Below are positions 56,489 to 64,000 of a DNA stretch of 64,000 nucleotides, piece after piece (position 1 is the first letter of the stretch; every line of letters begins with the position of its first letter). The DNA is taken from positions 682,001-746,000 of the forward strand of contig NZ_CP043641.1 in assembly GCF_014217625.1 (NCBI RefSeq), written 5' to 3'. The position numbers and the translations under genes were made by a program. The notes under the pieces were generated by a model. That model saw only the letters and a program-made list of their open reading frames with translations, was not told the DNA's origin and searched no databases. The stretch is from Leifsonia shinshuensis (GTDB lineage: Bacteria > Actinomycetota > Actinomycetes > Actinomycetales > Microbacteriaceae).

Positions 56489-57448
56489 ATGGCGACCCTC
56501 CGTCACGCCGACCTGCTGCGGCACCTCGCCGCCGAGCACGGCCTCCACGTGAGCGCGGTCGAGGAGCTCGACAAGGACGTCCTGCACGTCAGCGCCCGCG
56601 GCGAGCGCGAACGGATCGTGCGCGTCTTCCCCGCGCAGCGGCCCCTGGCCGCGGTCGAGGGCGACGCCGAGATCCTGCGACTCCTGGCGGAGGACGGCTA
56701 TCCCGCTGAGCGCCCGGACGCGCATCCGGTCTCCGTGGTGGCGGGCCGCCCACTCCTGGTCACCGAGTACGTCGTCCCCGTGCCGCGCAGCGAGCGTCGC
56801 GAGGCCATCAGGGATGCCGGCGGCCTCCGTGAGCTGGGGCGGATGCTCGCCGGCCTGCAGCTGCTCACGCCGCGCGGTGCGATGACCCGGCCCGGCGGCG
56901 CGTGGCATCACTTCGTGGAGGGACGCCCCGCGGACGAGCTCGCGGCAGCCTCCCGATTCCTGGAGGGCGCGGGCACGGACGACGCGGCCTCCCTCGACAC
57001 CCTCCGCCGGGAGCTCGCCGAGGCCGACGCAGGCGACGGGCTCCCAGAGGCCTTCCTCCACCCCGACTTCGTCCTCCCCAACGTCGTCGCGGCGGCCGAC
57101 GGCGGCATAGTGCTGGTCGACTGGACCGGCGCCGGAGTCGGTCCCCGGATCTGGCCGCTGGCCTTTCTCCTGTGGGCGGAGGGCGTCAAGGACCCGCGCC
57201 GTGCCGCGCTCGTCGCCGCCGGCTACCGCGAACGGATCGCCCTCGAACCCGCCGAGCTCGACCGCCTTCCCGCCATGATGCGCGCCCGGCACCTCGTCTT
57301 CCTGGCCTGGAACCTGCGCGCCCGCCGCACCGACCCGCGGAAGGCCGCCGTCTCCGCCCTTCGCAACCGCGCCGCCACCGACGCGGTCGCCGCCCAGGTG
57401 ATCGGCATCCTCGGCGCGCCGCTTCCACCCGGGGACCCGCGAACCTAG
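56489..57448 (+). CDS. phosphotransferase (APH/choline-kinase fold)
   Basis: 319 residues. Kinase-like fold: the Brenner motif FLHPDFVLPNVV (HxDxxxxN) and the DFG-equivalent LVDWTGAGVGP. Relatives phosphorylate aminoglycosides, choline or other small molecules. TAGAGT (56476-56481) ends 7 nt before ATG 56489, pointing to a leaderless mRNA starting right after the tRNA-like remnant. Substrate unknown. Confidence 0.88.
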   Translation: MATLRHADLLRHLAAEHGLHVSAVEELDKDVLHVSARGERERIVRVFPAQRPLAAVEGDAEILRLLAEDGYPAERPDAHPVSVVAGRPLLVTEYVVPVPRSERREAIRDAGGLRELGRMLAGLQLLTPRGAMTRPGGAWHHFVEGRPADELAAASRFLEGAGTDDAASLDTLRRELAEADAGDGLPEAFLHPDFVLPNVVAAADGGIVLVDWTGAGVGPRIWPLAFLLWAEGVKDPRRAALVAAGYRERIALEPAELDRLPAMMRARHLVFLAWNLRARRTDPRKAAVSALRNRAATDAVAAQVIGILGAPLPPGDPRT

Positions 57449-57458
57449 ACTCCCGCAC

Positions 57459-58211
57459 ATGCCGGAGGGCCCGTATCGCTGGTTCGTCGTCGCGGAGTTC
57501 GTGCTCGCGGCCGTGACCTTCGTCGCGCTGCTGTTCATCGTCGCGCCGTACGGCGGACGCCACGGCCGCCCGGGCTGGGGACCGACCGTGCCGGCGCGGG
57601 TCGGCTGGATCGTGATGGAGGCGCCGGCGAGCCTGGCGTTCCTGGCCTTCTATCTGCTCGGCGCGCACCGGGCGGAGCTCGTGCCCGTGCTGTTCCTGCT
57701 GCTCTGGCAGGCGCACTACGTCCAGCGCGCCTTCGTCTACCCGCTGCTCATGCGCTCCGGGTCCCGGATGCCGGTGCTCGTGATGCTGCTGGCCATCCTG
57801 TTCAACCTGCTCAACGCCTGGGTCAACGCGCGCTGGATCTCCGAGTACGGCGACTACCCGGTGTCCTGGCTGGGCGATCCGCGGTTCTGGATCGGCGTGG
57901 TCCTGTTCGCCGGCGGGTACGCGCTCAACGTCGGGTCCGACCGCATCCTGCGCCGGCTGCGGCGCGGCGGAACCGGCTACCGTATCCCGCACGGCGGCGG
58001 CTTCCGGTTCGTCTCCAGCCCGAACTACCTCGGCGAGATCGTGGAGTGGACCGGCTGGGCCATCGCCACCTGGTCCCTCGCGGGACTCGCGTTCGCGCTC
58101 TACACCGTCGCCAACCTCGCGCCGCGGGCGATGGCGAACCACCGCTGGTACCGGGAGACCTTCCCCGACTACCCGGCCGACCGGCGTGCGCTGCTGCCGT
58201 TCGTGCTGTGA
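57459..58211 (+). CDS. membrane oxidoreductase-like protein, steroid 5-alpha-reductase fold
   Basis: 250 residues with about six helices. The C-terminal half has the 3-oxo-5-alpha-steroid 4-dehydrogenase/ICMT-type signature GGGFRFVSSPNYLGEIVEW, ending FPDYPADRRALLPFVL. Probably an NADPH-dependent lipid or steroid reductase, or a methyltransferase-like relative, in the membrane. Starts 10 nt after the phosphotransferase and likely in its operon. Confidence 0.85.
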   Translation: MPEGPYRWFVVAEFVLAAVTFVALLFIVAPYGGRHGRPGWGPTVPARVGWIVMEAPASLAFLAFYLLGAHRAELVPVLFLLLWQAHYVQRAFVYPLLMRSGSRMPVLVMLLAILFNLLNAWVNARWISEYGDYPVSWLGDPRFWIGVVLFAGGYALNVGSDRILRRLRRGGTGYRIPHGGGFRFVSSPNYLGEIVEWTGWAIATWSLAGLAFALYTVANLAPRAMANHRWYRETFPDYPADRRALLPFVL

Positions 58212-58279
58212 GGGCGGCGCAGTGACGCGCGCGCTGTCGGAGGCCCGCCGTACCGTGGGCGTGTGAAGGACGGGGTGAC

Positions 58280-59347
58280 GTGACCGAGAACGTCGCGCAG
58301 TGGTGGGCTCGACGGCAGTGGTCGAAGGGCCTCCCGATTCCGTACGCCGTCGGGACCTACCGCGCCGACTGGCAGCGCTATCCGACGGTCGTGCGGCAGT
58401 TCCATCCCGAGCTGAACGCCGGGATCGTGCTCAGCCAGATCCCGCCCGCCGCCGACGTCTACGTGCAGTGGGAGTGCGACGCCGGCCACCGCTTCATCGC
58501 CACGCCGGACGAGCAGCGCTCCCGCCCGGGCGGCACCCGGCGGCGCTCGGCCTGGTGCCCGTGGTGCAGCGAGGAGGCCGTCCCGCGCCGCGTCCGCACC
58601 CCGGAGCCCGACGCGGGGCTGCACGTCTGCGGGCACGCGCGCGACCTGCGCCGGATCGAGAACGACCCAGACGACGACCGCTGCTACCTCTGCCGCCGGC
58701 TCGACCGCACCTCGATGACCCGCGAGGAGCTGATCGCCCTCGCGGCGCCGGGCTCCCGGGTCGCGCTGTCGCACGAGAACGGCACCGCCGCGCGCTACTC
58801 GTGGCAGTGCGCACACGGGCATCCGACCTACTCGACGACGGTCGAGCGGATCCTCGGCGGCCGCCGCTGCCCGGTCTGCCGGAACGCCCGGCGCGGCGCC
58901 GACCGGGTCGCGGTCGGAGACGCCTTCGTCAGCGAGCTGGCGCCGCGCCCGGCGTCCGCGGCCGAGCCGGAGCTCAAGCGCCGGCTCGCCGCGCGGCTCG
59001 CCCTCGATCTGTCGAACAACGCCGTGCGCGTCGCGCGGCCGTTCTACAACCAGCTCGAGGTGTGGCCGGACATCGTCGTGCCCGAACTGCGCGTGGCCGT
59101 GGAGTACGACACCATCGGCCGGCACGGCCTGGAGCACGTCGGCCCGCGGGAGGCCTCCGACCGCCGCAAGGACCGCCTGCTGCGCGCCGCCGGCTGGGAG
59201 GTCGTCCGCGTCCGGTGCTCTCCGCTCGCGCCGATCGGCCCTTACGACATCGTCGCGTCCGGAGTCACCGACGCGGTGGTCGAGCGGATCCTCGTGGCCC
59301 TGGGTGAGATCCGGGGTGACCTGTTCGTCGCCGCCTACCTCACCTGA
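58280..59347 (+). CDS. zinc-ribbon protein with C-terminal restriction-endonuclease-like domain
   Basis: 355 residues from GTG. The first about 215 hold several treble-clef/zinc-ribbon knuckles: CDAGH, CPWC, CGH, CYLC, CAHGH and CPVC. The C-terminal 120 resemble PD-(D/E)xK nucleases: EPELKRRL, then PDIVVPELRVAVEYD, then DRRKDRLLRAAGWEVVRVR, matching the D, ExD and K pattern of Vsr/DUF559-type folds. Probably binds and perhaps nicks DNA; role in defence, repair or mobile-element biology is inference. Confidence 0.75.
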   Translation: MTENVAQWWARRQWSKGLPIPYAVGTYRADWQRYPTVVRQFHPELNAGIVLSQIPPAADVYVQWECDAGHRFIATPDEQRSRPGGTRRRSAWCPWCSEEAVPRRVRTPEPDAGLHVCGHARDLRRIENDPDDDRCYLCRRLDRTSMTREELIALAAPGSRVALSHENGTAARYSWQCAHGHPTYSTTVERILGGRRCPVCRNARRGADRVAVGDAFVSELAPRPASAAEPELKRRLAARLALDLSNNAVRVARPFYNQLEVWPDIVVPELRVAVEYDTIGRHGLEHVGPREASDRRKDRLLRAAGWEVVRVRCSPLAPIGPYDIVASGVTDAVVERILVALGEIRGDLFVAAYLT

Positions 59348-59475
59348 CAGTTCGGTGATTGCGCATCCGACGAAGCGTCCAGACATCGGGCCCCGACCTT
59401 CCCGCCCGCGCGGCCCACTGGCTAGCCTGACTCCTGAGCCGCGCATCCGGCGCGCGCACGAAGGGAGACCTCCAG

Positions 59476-59898
59476 ATGCCGTCCATCCTGAACCCCTACC
59501 TCAACTTCCGCACCCAAGCCCGCGAGGCGATGGACTTCTACCAGTCCGTCTTCGGCGGCAGCCTGCAGCAGAGCACGTTCGCCGAGTTCGGGATGAGCCA
59601 GGACCCGGCCGACGCCGACCTGATCATGCACTCGCAGCTCACCACTGACGCGGGCTTCACCCTGATGGCCGCCGACGTCCCCGCCCACATGGAGCTCAAG
59701 GAGGGCTCGCAGATCTCGGTCTCGCTGAGCGGCGACGACGAGGCGCAGCTCTCCGGCTACTACGACAAGCTCGTGGACGGCGGCACGGTCGTCGAGCCGC
59801 TCTCCAAGGCGCCGTGGGGCGACAGCTTCGGGATGCTGGTCGATCGCTTCGGCGTGCAGTGGCTCGTGAACATCGCGGGCTCCGCGCCGTCGGCCTGA
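59476..59898 (+). CDS. VOC-family protein (PhnB-like)
   Basis: 140 residues. Begins PYLNFRTQAREAMDFYQSVF, the PhnB/glyoxalase-like signature, and ends APWGDSFGMLVDRFGVQWLVN. Family members are metal-dependent dimers or orphan paralogues; enzymatic activity is unclear. The upstream 128-nt spacer holds an AAGGGAG ribosome site. Confidence 0.93.
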   Translation: MPSILNPYLNFRTQAREAMDFYQSVFGGSLQQSTFAEFGMSQDPADADLIMHSQLTTDAGFTLMAADVPAHMELKEGSQISVSLSGDDEAQLSGYYDKLVDGGTVVEPLSKAPWGDSFGMLVDRFGVQWLVNIAGSAPSA

Positions 59899-59911
59899 GC
59901 GTTCCGGTCCG

Positions 59912-60454
59912 ATGACCGAACCGCCGGGCGCCGGCCCGGTGATCGTCGGCGTGCACCCGGGTCAGGCCGCCGCCGTGACCCGGGAGGCCGCGCGCCTCGC
60001 GGTCGCGCTCGGCCGCGACCTCGTCTGCGCCTATGTGACGGAGGACAGCTACCTCACCGAGTGGGACCGCGCGGACGTGCGCGAGGAGGCGTCGCTCCAT
60101 CCGGGCGATGTGGCCGCCGACGACGAACGCATCGCTCTCGACCTGGCCGCCGCGATCGGCTCCGCGCTCGACCCGGCCCCGGGCGGCGGGCAGGGGACGG
60201 TCGCACCGGACTGGAGCCTGCGCATCCTCGCCGGGGACGCCGCCAAGGCCCTCGGCCGGATCGCGGTCGAGCTGGACGCCCGGCTGATCGTCGTCGGCAC
60301 CCGGGGCAGGGGCGTCGAGCACGCGCTCGAGGAGTGGCTGGGCGGCTCGGTCGCCGCGCACCTCGCCCACGACCAGCCGCGCCCGGTGCTGGTGGTCCCG
60401 CTGCACGTCGCGGGGCACGGTGACGATCGCGACGTGCTCGCCCCTCCCGCCTGA
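59912..60454 (+). CDS. universal stress protein
   Basis: 180 residues, single USP domain. Starts VIVGVHPGQAAAVTREAARL, with the ATP-binding C-terminal pattern GTRGRGVEHALEEWLGGSVA. Longer than usual by an acidic insert at about residues 55-90. Starts 13 nt after the VOC gene. Confidence 0.9.
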   Translation: MTEPPGAGPVIVGVHPGQAAAVTREAARLAVALGRDLVCAYVTEDSYLTEWDRADVREEASLHPGDVAADDERIALDLAAAIGSALDPAPGGGQGTVAPDWSLRILAGDAAKALGRIAVELDARLIVVGTRGRGVEHALEEWLGGSVAAHLAHDQPRPVLVVPLHVAGHGDDRDVLAPPA

Positions 60455-60542
60455 GAGTCGCCGCAGCCCCATTCCCGGAGGAGGGGGCACGGCGTTATGG
60501 TGCCTGCGGATCGAGCCGGTCGATCCGGGAGGGGATGACGTC

Positions 60543-61388
60543 ATGTGCCGTTGGCTCGCGTACTCGGGGGAGGCGCTCAAACCCGCCGTCCTGATCCTGG
60601 ACGCGCAACACTCGCTGGTCGCGCAATCGCTCAACTCGCCGCTCGGCGCCGAGACGGTGAACGGGGACGGCTTCGGCTTCGGCTGGTACCCGGAGGGCTC
60701 CGTCGCGGGCAGTGTCCCCGCGCTGTTCCACTCCACCGAGCCCGCCTGGAACGACGAGAACCTGCGCGAGCTGACCAACTCGATCGCGAGCCCGCTGTTC
60801 TTCGGGCACGTCCGCGCGGCGGCAGGCCCGCCCATCCAGCAGACGAACTGCCACCCCTTCCGCTACGAGAACTGGCTGTTCATGCACAACGGCTTCCTCG
60901 GCGGATTCGCCGAGATGAAGCGCGACCTCGCGTTCTCCGTCGACCCGTCGCTCTATCCGCTCATCCACGGCACCACCGACTCCGAGATCATGTTCTACCT
61001 GGCCCTGACGCTCGGCCTCCAGGACGACCCGATCGGCGCGATGACGAAGACCGTCCAGCGGATCGAGGAGGTCGGCGAGGCGAACGGCGTCCGCTTCCCG
61101 ATGCAGGGGACCATCGCGATCTCCGACGGCGCGACGCTGTGGGCCTTCCGGCACTCCACCTCGGGACGCAGCCGGAGCCTCTACCACTCGGTCGCCATCC
61201 CGGAGCTGCGTGAGATGTACCCGGACGCCGCCCGCCTGGAGGTTTTCGGGGACAAGGCGAAGGTCGTGGTGTCGGAGCCGCTCAACGACCTCCCCGGCGC
61301 CTTCGTCGAGGTGGGGGAGTCCACGGTCGCGATCCTCACCGACGACGGCTACCACCACGAGCCGTTCATGGCGCGCGCCGACGCCTGA
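60543..61388 (+). CDS. class II glutamine amidotransferase
   Basis: 281 residues. N-terminal nucleophile Cys2 follows the start Met (MCRWLAYSG), with NGDGFGFGWYPEG, HVRAAAG and NCHPFRYENWLFMHNG conserved for glutamine binding. Resembles YafJ/EgtC-type stand-alone amidotransferases; no ergothioneine genes are nearby, so EgtC is unlikely. ATG 60543 is fixed by the need for Cys at position 2. Confidence 0.93.
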   Translation: MCRWLAYSGEALKPAVLILDAQHSLVAQSLNSPLGAETVNGDGFGFGWYPEGSVAGSVPALFHSTEPAWNDENLRELTNSIASPLFFGHVRAAAGPPIQQTNCHPFRYENWLFMHNGFLGGFAEMKRDLAFSVDPSLYPLIHGTTDSEIMFYLALTLGLQDDPIGAMTKTVQRIEEVGEANGVRFPMQGTIAISDGATLWAFRHSTSGRSRSLYHSVAIPELREMYPDAARLEVFGDKAKVVVSEPLNDLPGAFVEVGESTVAILTDDGYHHEPFMARADA

Positions 61389-61394
61389 GTTCGT

Positions 61395-61422
61395 TTGACA
61401 CTCACCCATATGGGTATATGAT
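61395..61422 (+). promoter_or_regulatory. promoter of the ArsR operon
   Basis: Consensus -35 TTGACA (61395-61400), 16-nt spacer and -10 TATGAT (61417-61422). The ATG at 61429 lies 6 nt after the -10, so the transcript is leaderless. Confidence 0.8.
61404..61415 (+). promoter_or_regulatory. ArsR operator in the promoter spacer
   Basis: ACCCATATGGGT is a perfect 12-bp palindrome between the -35 and -10 boxes. Binding there would block RNA polymerase directly, as expected for autorepression. Confidence 0.7.
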
Positions 61423-61428
61423 CGCTGC

Positions 61429-61785
61429 ATGGCACGGGCAGCGACGACCTCGGACGTCTTCAACGCGATCGCCGAGCCGCGCCGCCGCGACATCCTGACG
61501 CTGCTGCGGTCGGGGGAGCGGCCGGTCAACGAGGTCGCCGAAGCGCTCGGGATGCCGCAGCCCGGCGCCTCCAAGCACCTGCGGGTGCTCAAGGAGGTCG
61601 GGCTGGTGCAGGACCGGCGCGCGGGCAAGCAGCGCGTCTACGGCCTCGACGCGGGCGGCCTGCGGACCGTCCACGAGTGGACGGGCGGCTTCGAGCGGTT
61701 CTGGAACGAGAGCTTCGACCGGCTCGACGCGTACGTGCAGGAGCTGAAAGCCCAAGGACCGAGAACACCGAGCGCAGGGGAGTAG
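61429..61785 (+). CDS. ArsR-family transcriptional repressor
   Basis: 118 residues. Winged helix-turn-helix with NAIAEPRRRDILTLLRSGE and VNEVAEALGMPQPGASKHLR. No metal-binding ELCVCDL motif, so it is of the non-metal type usually paired with an SRPBCC/AHSA1 gene, exactly as here. First gene of a four-gene operon (ArsR, SRPBCC, DHFR-like, DUF1801). Confidence 0.93.
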   Translation: MARAATTSDVFNAIAEPRRRDILTLLRSGERPVNEVAEALGMPQPGASKHLRVLKEVGLVQDRRAGKQRVYGLDAGGLRTVHEWTGGFERFWNESFDRLDAYVQELKAQGPRTPSAGE

Positions 61786-61787
61786 CA

Positions 61788-62285
61788 GTGCGGGAACCGG
61801 AAGCAGTGGAGGCCTCGACCGCCGATCGCGAGATCGTCGTCGCACGCGTGATCGACGCGCCGCGCGAGCTGGTTTTCGAGGCGTTCACCGAGGTGAGGCA
61901 CCTCGCGCGCTGGTGGGGTCCCGAGGGGTTCACCACGACCACGCGGTCTTTCGAGTTCCGCGTCGGCGGCGCGTGGGCCTTCACGATGCGCGGACCCGAC
62001 GGCACCGTGCATCCCGAGTGGATCACCTGGACCGTCATCGAGCCGCCCGAACGCATCGAACTGCTGCACGGCGAGCACAAGGACGACCCGGACACGTTCG
62101 CGTCCGTGCTGACGTTCGCCCCGGAAGGCGACGCCACGCGCATCGAGCTGCGGACGGTGTTCCCGACCAGGGAGCTGCGCGACCAGGCGCTCGAGCGCTC
62201 GCACGCCGCCGAGGGCGGCAGGCAGACGCTGGCCAAGCTGGCCGGCTACGTCGAGACGACCATGACGAAGGAGAAAGAGGACTGA
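61788..62285 (+). CDS. SRPBCC/AHSA1 domain protein
   Basis: 165 residues from GTG 61788, 2 nt after the ArsR stop. START-like helix-grip fold: VIDAPRELVFEAFTEVRHL then RWWGPEGFTTT, both typical of AHSA1 proteins. Probably binds a small hydrophobic ligand, possibly the signal for the ArsR protein. Overlaps the next gene by one base. Confidence 0.9.
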   Translation: MREPEAVEASTADREIVVARVIDAPRELVFEAFTEVRHLARWWGPEGFTTTTRSFEFRVGGAWAFTMRGPDGTVHPEWITWTVIEPPERIELLHGEHKDDPDTFASVLTFAPEGDATRIELRTVFPTRELRDQALERSHAAEGGRQTLAKLAGYVETTMTKEKED

Positions 62286-62905
62286 TGGCAGGGAAGGTGT
62301 TCTTCAGCGTCTCGATGTCGCTGGACGGGTTCATGGCGCCGGACTCCCCGGACGAGCTGATGGGCAAGCAGTGGATGGAGCTGCAGCACTGGGTCTTCCC
62401 GACCCGGTTCTTCCGCCAGAACCTGGGGCTCGGCGCCGGCGGCGAGGAGGGCCTGGACGACGACGTCGCCCGGCGCACCTTCGAGCGCACAGGCGCGAGC
62501 GTGATGGGAAAGCGCATGTTCGAGGCCGGCGAGCACGCCTGGCCGGAGGACGCGCCGTTCCACACCGACGTGTTCGTCGTCACGCACGAGCGCCGCGACC
62601 CGTGGGAGCGCCTGGGCGGCACCACGTTCCATTTCGTGGACGACCTCCGGGTCGCCCTCGACCGGGCGCGCGCGGCCGCAGGGGAGCGGGACGTCCGCAT
62701 CGCCGGCGGCGGCGCGACGATCGTGGAGTACCTGAACGCGGGCCTGGTGGACGAGTTCTCGATCGCGCTCTCGCCCGTGCTGTTCGGGAAGGGCATCCGG
62801 CTCTTCGAGGCCGTGGACGACTCCCGGCTCCGGCTGGAGCAGGTCGGCTCGGAGGCGTCGCCGCGCGCGACGCACCTCACCTACACCGTGCACGAGCGTG
62901 CGTGA
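62285..62905 (+). CDS. dihydrofolate reductase/RibD C-terminal family protein
   Basis: 206 residues. Starts VFFSVSMSLDGFMAPDS, with SVMGKRMFEAGE, and DVRIAGGGATIVEYLNAGLV, characteristic of the RibD C-terminal/YwjB-like reductase group. NADPH-dependent reduction of an unknown substrate is likely. Both ends overlap neighbours by one base, so the operon is tightly coupled. Confidence 0.92.
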   Translation: MAGKVFFSVSMSLDGFMAPDSPDELMGKQWMELQHWVFPTRFFRQNLGLGAGGEEGLDDDVARRTFERTGASVMGKRMFEAGEHAWPEDAPFHTDVFVVTHERRDPWERLGGTTFHFVDDLRVALDRARAAAGERDVRIAGGGATIVEYLNAGLVDEFSIALSPVLFGKGIRLFEAVDDSRLRLEQVGSEASPRATHLTYTVHERA

Positions 62906-63300
62906 TGCCCGGGCGGGCGAGTGACGCCAGGGCCGCGGTCGGCGACAAGCCGGTCTTCGCCTACATCGCGAGCCTCCCGGAGCCGCAGCGCGCCATCGCC
63001 GAGGCCGTCGACGCCCTGGCGGCCCGGACGCTGCCCGGCTTGACCCGCTCGGTCAAGTGGGGGATGTCGTACTACGGCGTCGGCGACGGCTGGTGCTTCT
63101 GCTGCGGATCCTTCGACGGGCTGGTGAAGCTCATGTTCGTCAACGGGGACACCCTCGATCCCGTACCTCCGGTCACGCCGGTGGGGATGGGCAAGGCCAC
63201 CCGTGGGGTGGAGCTGGAGACGCCGGCGGACCTGGACGAGCGCCAGGCGGCGGACTGGATGCGGCAGATCACGTCGCGACCGGGAGTCGGCCGGCGATAG
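62905..63300 (+). CDS. DUF1801 family protein
   Basis: 131 residues. YdhG-like fold with FAYIASLPEPQRAIAEAVD, then KWGMSYYGVGDGWCFCCG and a KLMFVNG strand. Function unknown. Fourth gene of the ArsR operon. Confidence 0.85.
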   Translation: MPGRASDARAAVGDKPVFAYIASLPEPQRAIAEAVDALAARTLPGLTRSVKWGMSYYGVGDGWCFCCGSFDGLVKLMFVNGDTLDPVPPVTPVGMGKATRGVELETPADLDERQAADWMRQITSRPGVGRR

Positions 63301-63471
63301 GCCGGCGGAGCATCGGAATCCCGGTCGCTCCTCACGGACGCGCCGAGCGCCGGCTTACGCACTCCTACCGACGCGGCAGCCGTCGGAGCACGGAATGCGG
63401 CGCCGTCACCCCGCACATCGACTCGGGACGCATCAGACTCGGCGACCTCTTCGGGGAATATTAGTCGGACG

Positions 63472-63486
63472 CATGAAATGTTCATG
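63472..63486. promoter_or_regulatory. 15-bp palindrome upstream of the last gene (candidate operator)
   Basis: CATGAA-ATG-TTCATG lies 30 nt before the predicted start, just after an AT-rich GAATATTAG patch at 63456-63464 that may include a -10. The rest of 63301-63515 shows no gene. Confidence 0.45.
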
Positions 63487-63515
63487 GCGCTCGGCTGACC
63501 GATGGAGGAGCTATC

Positions 63516-64000
63516 TTGTTGTTCGCCCGGGCGGCCGAGTTGCGGCACAGCCTCGACTACCTCCTGGCCGGGACGAGCGTCCGGCTCGTCGCTCTGCCGA
63601 CGGCGGGACGCACGACCTTCACCCGCCACGCCATCGAAGCGCTCGACGAGTGCGGCTACGAGACGATCGTCGCGCCCGGGTTCAAGCATCTCGCCGCGCG
63701 CCCGTTCGAGAGTCTGGAGGCCACCGGCCTGCTCGCCAAGTCGGCGAAGCCGCCGTCCGTCTCCGGTGTCGCGGACCTGCTGGGGGAGTACCTCGCGGCA
63801 CGACGCGGCGTCATCGTCGTCGACGACGCGCCCTCCATCGACGTCCAGTCCGCAGCGGCGCTCGGCGCGGTCAGCGCGCGTTTGGGCGTCCCGGTCCTCG
63901 CGACGGCGTCCACGGCGGACGCCGACTCGGCGCGGGCGTTCGACCAGCTGCTGCCGATGGGCTCGGCCGCGGTCGACCTGGCCCCCGTCACCTTCGACGT
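63516..64000 (+). CDS. ATPase/LuxR-type regulator-like protein, N-terminal part
   Basis: Starts at TTG with a good GGAGGAG ribosome site (63504-63510) and runs off the window; 161 residues visible. VRLVALPTAGRTTFTRHAIE is a degenerate Walker A, and GVIVVDDAPSIDVQSAA fits a Walker B with two aspartates. The layout recalls the ATPase domain of large LuxR-type (LAL) regulators, whose DNA-binding domain would lie beyond the window. Assignment is tentative. Confidence 0.6.
   Translation, partial: MLFARAAELRHSLDYLLAGTSVRLVALPTAGRTTFTRHAIEALDECGYETIVAPGFKHLAARPFESLEATGLLAKSAKPPSVSGVADLLGEYLAARRGVIVVDDAPSIDVQSAAALGAVSARLGVPVLATASTADADSARAFDQLLPMGSAAVDLAPVTFD

Noticed and set aside
60543..61388. Class II amidotransferase as EgtC of ergothioneine synthesis
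   Set aside because: No egtA, egtB, egtD or egtE gene is adjacent; only the generic family can be supported.

Overview
The window is chromosomal DNA of a very GC-rich actinobacterium, most likely a Microbacteriaceae member close to Leifsonia. This rests on GC-rich third codon positions, frequent GTG starts, many leaderless transcripts with TANNNT-like -10 boxes, the recO-uppS and dusB-dgt-DUF4282-dnaG orders, and a FasR-type regulator beside fabD-fabH-acpP-fabF. Genes are tightly packed, with no gene-free stretch over 300 bases. I see no insertion sequence, CRISPR array or rRNA.

Layout. 1-4.4 kb: end of an FtsX-like permease, then a membrane esterase overlapping an MprF-like (DUF2156) membrane protein, possibly an aminoacyl-lipid hydrolase/synthase pair. 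4.4-6.3 kb: leuA with a leaderless Leu-rich leader peptide and an attenuator-like hairpin. 6.3-15.6 kb: housekeeping genes (TRIC channel, recO, uppS, DsbA-like protein, YbaK-type deacylase, dusB, dgt, dnaG). 15.8-22.3 kb: peptide/nickel-type ABC importer (binding protein, two permeases, a double ATPase and an extra single ATPase). 22.3-27.2 kb: hydroxyacid dehydrogenase, tRNA-Asn, and a two-component system flanked by matching CTCCC-GG-GGGAG palindromes, followed by a SHOCT protein and a degenerate histidine-kinase-like protein. 27.2-33.3 kb: def, a DMT transporter, a glycosyltransferase, tRNA-Met, a small kinase, and an aldo-keto reductase divergent from a TetR gene with two operators.

33.3-40.3 kb (minus strand): the most interesting region, a run from a potassium channel, a NUDIX protein and a Lys/Ala-rich Rho_N-like protein to a 1319-residue Pls/PosA-type single-module NRPS that overlaps an M1 metallopeptidase by 4 nt. 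The NRPS has adenylation and carrier domains but no condensation domain. This resembles the polylysine synthase/degrader pairing and could make a cationic homopoly(amino acid). 40.4-45.2 kb: NUDIX, a family A polymerase-like protein, DUF1684, a self-regulated PadR gene and DUF3145. 45.3-53.0 kb (minus strand): aceE, FasR-like regulator, fabD, fabH, acpP, fabF, linking acetyl-CoA supply with type II fatty-acid synthesis.

53.2-64 kb: AhpE-type peroxiredoxin, a nitroreductase overlapping a PaaK/CapK-like adenylating enzyme, tRNA-Val with a scrambled copy of its 3' end just downstream (possible integration scar), a phosphotransferase, a steroid-reductase-fold membrane protein, an orphan zinc-ribbon plus nuclease-fold protein, VOC, USP and class II amidotransferase genes, a four-gene ArsR-SRPBCC-DHFR-like-DUF1801 operon with a textbook promoter/operator, and the start of an ATPase/regulator-like gene cut by the window end.
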